Of a stretch of 22,685 nucleotides of DNA, positions 16,339 through 22,685 are shown in pieces. The stretch covers positions 1 through 22,685 of the forward strand of contig USEM01000019.1 in NCBI GenBank assembly GCA_900553695.1, written 5' to 3'. The notes under the pieces were generated by a model, which saw nothing but the letters and a program-made list of their open reading frames with translations, did no database searches and had not been told where the DNA came from. This DNA is from an uncultured Clostridium sp. (GTDB lineage: Bacteria; Bacillota; Clostridia; TANB77; CAG-508). How positions within the stretch are numbered: position 1 is the first letter of the stretch; every line of letters starts with the position of its first letter. A program made the position numbers and the translations under genes.

Positions 16339-16815
16339 CTATTTTTTTATTGCTAAAACTTTATATTTTGCAATTCCACCTGGAGTATTAGCTTCAACGG
16401 TTTCACCCTTTTTAGCACCAATTAAAGCTGCGCCTATTGGTGATACATTTGATATTCTGTTTTTTGATAAATCTACTTCTGTTGAGCCAACTATTGTGTA
16501 TTCTAGTTCTTCATCAAATTCTATATCTAGTATTTTTACTGTATTTCCAACTTGTACTGTTTTTGTATCTATTTCTGATTCATCTATAATTTTTGCATAT
16601 CTTAGTTTGTTTTCTAAGTCTGCTATTTTGATTTCATTTTCTGCTTGTGCATTTTTTGCTTCATCATATTCAGAGTTTTCTGATAAATCTCCAAATCCTA
16701 GAGCTACTTTTATACGTTCTGAAATTTCAGCTCTTTTTTCAGTTTTAAGATATTCTAGTTGTTTTTCTAGATTATCATATCCTTCTTGTGTTAATAAAAT
16801 TTCCTTTTCATCCAT
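16339..16815 (-). CDS. greA: Transcription elongation factor GreA
   Basis: GreA enters the RNA polymerase secondary channel and stimulates cleavage of backtracked transcripts. The 158-residue length is normal. The N-terminal coiled coil (about residues 1-75) carries the tip GFGDLSENSEYDEAKN with the acidic residues that activate cleavage. The C-terminal FKBP-like domain has the family SPIGAALIGAKKGETVE and the final TPGGIAKYKVLAI. AGGAG upstream supports ATG 16815. A promoter with an overlapping inverted repeat lies directly upstream (16865-16907). Confidence 0.97.
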   Translation of the reverse strand: MDEKEILLTQEGYDNLEKQLEYLKTEKRAEISERIKVALGFGDLSENSEYDEAKNAQAENEIKIADLENKLRYAKIIDESEIDTKTVQVGNTVKILDIEFDEELEYTIVGSTEVDLSKNRISNVSPIGAALIGAKKGETVEANTPGGIAKYKVLAIKK

Positions 16816-16864
16816 TTTTACATTACTCCTTTTTCCTTATAATAAAATATATTATAGTTTCTTA

Positions 16865-16907
16865 ATCTTACTCTACAAATTACATTTTGTCAAGTAATTT
16901 GACAAAA
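16865..16907 (-). promoter_or_regulatory. greA promoter with inverted repeat over the -35 box
   Basis: The -35 box is a perfect TTGACA (16888-16893), the spacer 17 bases and the -10 TAAGAT (16865-16870). A perfect 9-base inverted repeat, TTTTGTCAA / TTGACAAAA (16885-16893 and 16899-16907, 5-base centre), covers the -35 box. It has no T-run after it on the minus strand, so an operator is more likely than a terminator. Confidence 0.65.
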
Positions 16908-16909
16908 AT

Positions 16910-17767
16910 TTACTTAAATTCTTTTTTATTTATAGCACCATTTTTTCCTATTAATTTTTTTATGGTGATGTTATCTTTTTCTATTTGTTCAAATGCCTTA
17001 ATTGGTATCATTGTGAATAGCAAAGCTTCATATAAATGGTTATCTAAGAATCCCTTTAATTTAATATCACTTGGAATATTAATTTCCCAAGTTTTTATAT
17101 TTATTCCTGTAAATTTCTTTGAATAAATATCTATATTTTTTTGAACATTTACAATTGTTGCATTATTCGGTATTGCAAGCTTATTTAAGTTTTCTTCTGT
17201 AAAGTCCATGTTTACTATTACATCTGAACTCTTTAAGTTGAAGTTTAAATTGTTTGAGAGCTTTATTAGTATTCCTAGTTCTTCAAATAAATAATCTATT
17301 AAGTTTTTGAATTTTTTGGTATTACTTGTTATTATGTTTAGCCTTTTTGCATTTCTTGCAGTTTGCATAATGTGTTCTATTGTTATATCATCATTTTGAT
17401 TTGCAAGTATTGTAACTTCACCTGCTTGTATGTTTTTGTTTTTTAAGTTAAATACTTTTTGAATTACTTTATACACTAAAAATTTTGCAAGCTTTGATCC
17501 ATCTAAGATATTTTCATTGTTACTATATAATGTGTTTTTAAATTCTTCATTGTTAAATAGTTCTTGCTCTAGCACTACATTTCTTATACTATTCTTATAT
17601 AAATATTTACATAGTTTTTCTGTTATGCGTTTTACTCTTCGTTTATGGCTTTTAGAATTGATTGGTAAATTTATAATTGTTTTTCCTTGAATTTCTTCTA
17701 TTTTAAATTTACCAAAAAGCTTGTATATTAAGCTTGGTTTATATAGTTTCCTCACATAAACTATCAT
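16910..17767 (-). CDS. Uncharacterised clostridial protein, possible Rossmann-like fold
   Basis: I do not recognise this 285-residue protein as a named family. The N-terminus is basic (VRKLYKPSLIYKLFGK). The centre holds beta-alpha-beta-like segments (GEVTILANQNDD, RLNIITSNTKKF, SSDVIVNMDF, NATIVNVQKN) that resemble a nucleotide-binding or dehydrogenase-like fold without a clear glycine motif. No signal peptide or membrane helix is visible. ATG 17767 is preferred over an in-frame GTG at 17779 because that GTG lies inside the ribosome site AGGTG. It follows mnmA by 46 bases and is probably the last gene of the polA-galE-mnmA unit. Confidence 0.75.
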   Translation of the reverse strand: MIVYVRKLYKPSLIYKLFGKFKIEEIQGKTIINLPINSKSHKRRVKRITEKLCKYLYKNSIRNVVLEQELFNNEEFKNTLYSNNENILDGSKLAKFLVYKVIQKVFNLKNKNIQAGEVTILANQNDDITIEHIMQTARNAKRLNIITSNTKKFKNLIDYLFEELGILIKLSNNLNFNLKSSDVIVNMDFTEENLNKLAIPNNATIVNVQKNIDIYSKKFTGINIKTWEINIPSDIKLKGFLDNHLYEALLFTMIPIKAFEQIEKDNITIKKLIGKNGAINKKEFK

Positions 17768-17813
17768 AAAATTAATCACCTAACAGATTATATGCCTAAA
17801 TTTTAATTTTATG

Positions 17814-18882
17814 TTAGATTATTTTTCCTCCACCTATTAAAACATCATCTATGTAAAATACTACAGATTGTCCTCTTGTAATTGCTCTTTGTGGTTCTTC
17901 AAATTCTACTTTAACTTTTCCGTTTTCTTCTGGGTAAAGTGTTGCTGCACCTTCTTTTGCACCGTATCTAATTTTGGCACTTACTTTTATAGGTTTGGTT
18001 TTATCTATATCCACTGTGAAGTTTAAATCATTAGCATATAGTGTTTTTGTAAATATATCTTCTTCTTCTCCAACTATTAGTCTATTATTTTGAGCATCTA
18101 AATCTACTACATATAGTGGTGTTTCATGTGCTATTCCTAAGCCCTTTCTTTGCCCAATTGTGTAATGAATTAGCCCTTTATGTGTTCCGAAGTACATTGC
18201 CTTCTTTATCCACGATTTGTCCAGGTTCAGATTTTAGTTTGCCTTTGTTTATTAAAAATTTAGCATAGTCATCATCTGGTATGAAGCATATTTCTTGGCT
18301 ATCTGGCTTTTTAGCTGTAAGTAAGCCATGTTCTTCAGCAATTTTTCTTATTTGATCTTTGCTTTCGAACTCGCCAAGTGGAAATAGTACATTTCCTATT
18401 ATTTCTCTTGGGATATTGTATAAAACATAGCTTTGGTCTTTTTTCCCTGCATTTGATTTTTTAAGCACATATTGATTATATTTTTCACTGTATTCTGTTT
18501 TAGCATAGTGTCCTGTTGCAATATACTTGCAATCCAACTCTTTTGCCTTTCTGTAGAAATACTTAAATTTCAAGAATTTATTACATTCTATACATGGGTT
18601 TGGTGTGTTTGCTTTTGCATATTCTTCTATGAAATTGTTTATTACGCATCTTTGAAATTCCTCTTTTAAGTTTAATGTGTAATGTGGAATTCCTAATTTA
18701 TCACAAACTCTTTTTGCATCTAATATGCTATCATCTCCACAACACTTGCTTTGCCCCTCTTCATCTTCTGGGTCCCAAAGTTTCATTGTAGCTCCAATTA
18801 CTTCATATCCTTGTTCCATTAGCATTATTGCTGCAACACTACTATCTACGCCTCCACTCATTCCTAGTAAAACTTTATCCAT
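17814..18882 (-). CDS. mnmA: tRNA 2-thiouridylase MnmA, made by +1 frameshift at CGG
   Basis: MnmA adds sulfur to U34 of the Lys, Glu and Gln tRNAs. Codons 18882-18190 (231 residues), skip C 18189, then GGA at 18188-18186 and on to 17814 give 355 residues, normal for MnmA. The PP-loop SGGVDSS is at residues 9-15 and the two catalytic cysteines are C100 (CIECN) and C199 (QEICFIP), all before the shift. The C-terminal beta-barrel domain lies after it and starts GTHKGLIHYTIGQRKGLGIA, an almost invariant family segment that the zero frame would lose four codons after the shift (R, N, T, stop). The start overlaps the galE stop by 8 bases. Without the shift the product lacks the substrate-binding C-terminal third. 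Confidence 0.95.
18187..18189 (-). other. CGG +1 recoding site in mnmA
   Basis: The zero frame reads AAT GTA CTT CGG AAC ACA TAA. Skipping the C gives GTA CTT GGA ACA CAT AAA, restoring the conserved VLGTHKG. CTT followed by a rare arginine codon recalls the Ty1 +1 site (CTT AGG), but the other three sites in this window do not share CTT. Confidence 0.9.
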
Positions 18883-19870
18883 TTATAAACCTCCAGTTAT
18901 CACGACACATGTCTTCTATTCCTTTTTCTGCTTTCCAGCCAAGTTCCTTTTCAGCTTTACTTGGATCTGCATAACATTCTGGAATGTCTCCTGGTCTTCT
19001 TGATCCTATTTTGTAGTTTACTTTTACGTTGTTTGTTTTCTCAAATGCTTTAACTAATTCTAATACTGAATATCCATTTCCTGTGCCTAAGTTATATATT
19101 TTAACTCCCGCTTCTTTTCTTATTTTATTTAGTGCTTTTAAATGTCCTTTGCTTAAATCTACTACATGTATGTAGTCTCTAACACCTGTTCCATCTCTTG
19201 TTGGGTAGTCATCTCCAAATACTGTTAAGGCTTCATACTCTCCCTTTGCAACTTTCATTATATATGGCATTACATTGTTAGGTATTCCATTTGGAACTTC
19301 CCCTATTAGCCCACTTTCATGAGCTCCAATAGGGTTGAAATATCTTAGTATTGCTACACTAAATTCTTTATCTGCAAATGCTACGTCTTTTAGTATTTGT
19401 TCTATCATAAGTTTTGTAGTTCCATATGGATTTGTTGTAGATAGTGGGAAATCTTCTTTTATTGGTAATTCTTTAGGATTTCCATATACTGTTGCTGATG
19501 AACTAAACACTATTCTTTTGCATCCATATTTTTTCATTAATTTAAGTAATACTAGAGTTCCTGTTAAGTTATTATGATAATATTCAATTGGTTTTTCAAC
19601 AGATTCTCCTACTGCCTTTAGTGCTGCAAAGTGTATTACTGATTCTATTTCATTTTCTTTAAAAACTTTTTCTAAATTTACTTCATCTAATAAATCTACT
19701 TCATAGAATTTAAAGTTTTTATTAGTTATTTTTTTTATTTTATCTAATACATCTTTTGAACTATTTATGAAATTATCTACAATTACAATTTCTTCTCCGC
19801 TATTTAATAGCTCTACTGCTGTATGGCTACCAATATAACCTGCTCCACCTGTTATTAATATTTTGCTCAT
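18875..19870 (-). CDS. galE: UDP-glucose 4-epimerase GalE
   Basis: This 331-residue short-chain dehydrogenase interconverts UDP-glucose and UDP-galactose with bound NAD, supplying sugars for wall and surface glycans. The NAD motif GGAGYIGSH is at residues 8-16, the catalytic Ser in FSSSATVYG, and the Tyr/Lys pair in NPYGTTKLM. C-terminal sugar-binding segments (GTGNGYSV, RRPGDIPECYADP) match the family. GGAGGAAG in the tail of polA supports ATG 19870, and the stop overlaps the mnmA start. Confidence 0.96.
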   Translation of the reverse strand: MSKILITGGAGYIGSHTAVELLNSGEEIVIVDNFINSSKDVLDKIKKITNKNFKFYEVDLLDEVNLEKVFKENEIESVIHFAALKAVGESVEKPIEYYHNNLTGTLVLLKLMKKYGCKRIVFSSSATVYGNPKELPIKEDFPLSTTNPYGTTKLMIEQILKDVAFADKEFSVAILRYFNPIGAHESGLIGEVPNGIPNNVMPYIMKVAKGEYEALTVFGDDYPTRDGTGVRDYIHVVDLSKGHLKALNKIRKEAGVKIYNLGTGNGYSVLELVKAFEKTNNVKVNYKIGSRRPGDIPECYADPSKAEKELGWKAEKGIEDMCRDNWRFING

Positions 19871-19882
19871 ATGCTTCCTCCT

Positions 19883-22556
19883 TTATTTTGCATCATATAA
19901 ATTGTTGCCTTCTTCTATATCTATTTTTAATGGTACTTTTAATTTTATAACATTTTCCATTTCTTGTTTTAATATTTTTTCAACTTGCTCTTTTTCTTCC
20001 TCCACTGCTTCTATAAGTAATTCATCATGTACTTGCAATATTATTTTTGATTTCAAGTTTTTATTTTGTAACTCTTTATATACATTTATCATGGCAAGTT
20101 TCATAATATCTGCTGCTGTTCCTTGTATTGGAGTATTCATTGCTATTCTACTACCAAATTGTCTTACCATGTAATTATTTGATTTTATCTCTGGAATATA
20201 TCTCCTTCTATGGAATAATGTTTCTACATAGCCTTCTGTTTTTGCAGTTTCTACTATATCTTCCATAAATTGCTTTATACCTTGATATTTACTTAGATAT
20301 TGTTCTATATATTGTTTTGCTTCCTTTCTTGGTATTTTTAATTGTTCTGATAAACCAAAATCGCTTATTCCATATACAATTCCAAAGTTTACAGCTTTTG
20401 CTCTGGTTCTTTGCTCTTTTGTTACTTCATCCATTGGTGTATCGAAAACTTTTGAAGCAACTTGTTTGTGTATATCTTCATCTTTATTAAATGCATCTAT
20501 CATGTGTTCATCATTTGAAATATGTGCTAAAACTCTTAGTTCTATTTGTGAATAGTCTGCATCTATAAATGTTTTGTTATATTCTGGAATAAATACCTTT
20601 CTTAGATTTTTACCAAGCTCATTTCGTGTTGGTATGTTTTGCAAGTTAGGGTCTGTTGAGCTTATTCTTCCAGTTGCAGTAACTGTTTGATGAAAACTTG
20701 AGTGAATTTTATGTGTGTTTTCGTTTATACACGGTATTAATCCTTCTACATATGTTGAGTTTAGCTTTCCAATTTGCCTGTATTCAAGTAGTTTTTCTAT
20801 TATAGGATGAACATCTTTTAATTTTTCTAATACTTCTACTCCTGTTGAATATCCCTTTTTGTTTTTCTTACCCATTGGTAATTGTAATTTTTCAAATAAG
20901 ATTTCTCCTAATTGTTTTGGAGAATTTATGTTAAATTCTTCTCCTGCAAGCTCATAAATTTCACTTGTTAGTTCATTTAATCTTGTTTTTAGTTCGTTTC
21001 CAAACTCTTGTAGTTTTTCCTTATCTACATATATTCCTTGATATTGCATGTCTGCTAGCACTTCAGAAAGTGGCATTTCTATTGTTTTAAACAATTCTTT
21101 TGTATCTGTTTCTTTCATTTTTTCTTCTAATGTGTAATATAGTTTATTTATTAGATATGCATATATATAGTTTCTTTTACTTGGTTTTTCTTCTTTTGGC
21201 ATATCAAATAATGTAAGCTGTTTTTCTTGTGGTTCTTCCTCTTTTATTAATGCATCTGTATTTACCTTCAAATACTCTTCTGAAAGGTATTCTATTGTGT
21301 ATTTGCTTATATTTGAGTTTAATAAATATCCTGCTATTTCTACATCAAACATAAGGTTATGTGGTTCTATTCCTATTTGTTTTAATAAAATATAGTCTCT
21401 TTTTTGTTTATAGCTTATCTTTAATATTTCTTTATTTTCAAATATTGGTTTTAGTGTTTCTATGTTTTTTATAAGATATGCTTTATTATCTTTTTCTGAA
21501 TATATTGTTATTCCCTCTATAACTGCGCTTAATATTCCTTCTCCTTGTTTTTCTTTTTCGATTATATAATAGCACATCTTTTTTGTTTCGTCTATTTCTT
21601 GAAGCAACTGATCTATTTGATTTTCTAGCAATTCTTCACATTCAACTTCTATTGTTTGTGTTTCTTCTTGTGGTTCACTTTTATCTAGCTCAAATCTTTC
21701 AAGGAATCTATTGAATTTTAGTTTTCGGAACATACTTGTTACTTCTTCTTTGTTCCATTCTGTAATTTTCATTTCGTCTTTTTGTTTTTCTATTGGAGCT
21801 TTTATATCAATTGTGCCAAGGGTTCTAGATAGGAATGCAAGTTCTTGGTTTTGTTCTAGTTTTTCTTTTAATTTTCCTTTTATTTCATCTATATGCTTAT
21901 ATACTCCATCTATATCTTTATATTGTTTAATTAGAGTAATTGCTGTTTTCTCGCCTACACCTGGAACGCCTGGTATATTATCTGAGCTATCTCCCGCTAG
22001 ACCTTTTACTTCTATTAAACTCTTCGGTGGAAGTTCATATTTTTCCATTACTTTTTGAACTGTATAGTCTTCTGTCTCGGTCTTTCCTTGAACAGTGTGT
22101 GGTATTCTTACTTTAATATGGTCATCTATTAATTGGAAGCTATCTCTATCCCCTGTAAGTATTGTTACTTCTAAATCTTGCTTTTGTCCCCATTTTGCAA
22201 GAGTGCCGTATCACATCATCTGCCTCATAGCCTTCTTTTTCAATAACTTTTATGTTCATTGCTTTTAGTATTTCTTTTAGTATTGGCATTTGTGAAGCAA
22301 GTTCATTTGGCATTCCTTTTCTATTTGCTTTGTATCCCTCATATAGTTTATGCCTATGTGTTGGTGCTTTTAAATCAAATGTTACTACCATGTATTCTGG
22401 CTTTATATCTTCAATTATTTTAAACATTATAGTTAGAAATCCATATATTGCATTTGTATATGTTCCATCTTCTGTCATCATAAGTTTTGATGACATGGTT
22501 CCATAAAATGCTCTGTTCAATATGCTATTTCCATCTATTAATACTAAGTTTTCCAA
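19883..22556 (-). CDS. polA: DNA polymerase I, made by +1 frameshift at CGG
   Basis: Codons 22556-22209 (116 residues), skip C 22208, then GGC at 22207-22205 and on to 19883 give about 890 residues, normal for Pol I. The 5'-nuclease domain (1-290) is split by the shift at YEADDVI / GTLAKWG, a conserved segment, and continues with GDRDSFQ and LAGDSSDNIPGVPGVGEKTA. The 3'-5' exonuclease-like domain lacks its DxE motif (CYYIIEK instead), so proofreading is probably absent. The polymerase domain has motif A (DADYSQIELRVLAHIS), the O-helix (RTRAKAVNFGIVYGIS) and motif C (QVHDELLIE). TTG 22556 is preferred, with AGGG six bases upstream; an in-frame TTG at 22574 is an alternative. The zero frame ends soon after CGG. 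Confidence 0.96.
22206..22208 (-). other. CGG +1 recoding site in polA
   Basis: The zero frame reads GAT GTG ATA CGG CAC TCT TGC. Skipping the C gives GTG ATA GGC ACT CTT GCA, restoring the conserved DDVIGTLA of the 5'-nuclease domain. The P-site codon ATA cannot easily re-pair on TAC, so simple slippage is unlikely. Confidence 0.92.
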
Positions 22557-22581
22557 ATTTTTCCCTACTTTCAATTATATT

Positions 22582-22685
22582 TTATTGATTTTCTTTATCT
22601 CTTTTTATTTGTTTAATATACCTATCCTCTTCTGAAAATATACACCCACAATATTTTTGCATGTATAAGCCTAGTTCTCTTGCTT
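22582..22685 (-). CDS. queH: C-terminus of epoxyqueuosine reductase QueH, 5' part outside window
   Basis: The last 33 residues of a protein enter from the window edge and end at TAA 22584-22582. They read ARELGLYMQKYCGCIFSEED and then a basic tail. The YCGC motif near the C-terminus, preceded by a Tyr/Gln pair, is typical of QueH (DUF208), the non-cobalamin enzyme that reduces epoxyqueuosine to queuosine in tRNA. It lies immediately before polA. Only the tail is visible, so the assignment rests on this short motif. Confidence 0.75.
   Translation of the reverse strand, partial: ARELGLYMQKYCGCIFSEEDRYIKQIKRDKENQ

Noticed and set aside
6828..22208. The four interruptions as sequencing or assembly errors, or pseudogenes
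   Set aside because: Each is the same event, a C before GGN giving CGG, none lies in a homopolymer run, and these are the only in-frame CGG codons. Two are in highly conserved genes with intact downstream parts. Reads are still needed for proof.

Overview
The window looks like a chromosomal segment of an uncultured, low-GC, Gram-positive anaerobe of the Clostridia type. The evidence is strong A/T bias in every gene, IreB next to RuvX, sortases, GGAGG-type ribosome binding sites, Arg encoded mostly by AGA/AGG, and ThyX as thymidylate synthase. All supported genes lie on the minus strand, so transcription runs from high to low coordinates. I see no rRNA, tRNA, CRISPR array, insertion sequence or phage gene. 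No gene-free stretch exceeds 300 bases; the largest is 2231-2446.

Layout in transcription order. (1) 22685-16910: end of queH, then polA, galE, mnmA and an unknown gene, tightly packed. (2) 16900-14226: greA, then a tandem OB-fold single-stranded DNA-binding protein and a processive family 2 glycosyltransferase, with two clear promoters and a strong terminator. (3) 14193-12873: a pilin-like secreted protein with Fn3-like domains and a DnaJ-type cysteine-rich tail. (4) 12829-4964: a long co-directional run of a small membrane protein, a CpaE/TadZ-like protein, a degenerate GGDEF protein, ireB, ruvX, yqeG, family I pyrophosphatase, a membrane TPR protein and uppP. (5) 4903-3223: an unknown gene, then thyX. 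(6) 3214-1: a sortase, then an operon of a C-terminally anchored surface protein, a second sortase and a DUF11 surface protein that runs off the window.

The most important observation is a recoding pattern. By hand count the coding strand contains 28 CGG trinucleotides, one of them intergenic. Only four are in frame. At each of these four the reading frame breaks, and the correct protein resumes exactly if the first C is skipped (+1), so that C-GGN is read as a Gly codon. The sites are in polA (CGG 22206-22208), mnmA (18187-18189), the CpaE-like gene (11492-11494) and the TPR gene (6828-6830). In polA and mnmA the restored frame rebuilds highly conserved family sequence. In the other two it joins adjacent ORFs whose downstream halves have no ribosome binding site. 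No in-frame CGG is read as arginine anywhere in the window. The simplest reading is that CGG is not an ordinary sense codon in this genome and works as a programmed +1 frameshift signal. I know of no description of such a genome-wide bacterial CGG system, but I could not search.

Other points of interest are the exported DnaJ-like zinc-finger domain, paired AT-hooks and DLF repeats in the CpaE-like protein, a degenerate GGDEF motif, non-standard sortase motif placement (N-terminal LPATG, C-terminal LPYTY), and inverted repeats at the greA and ssb control regions.
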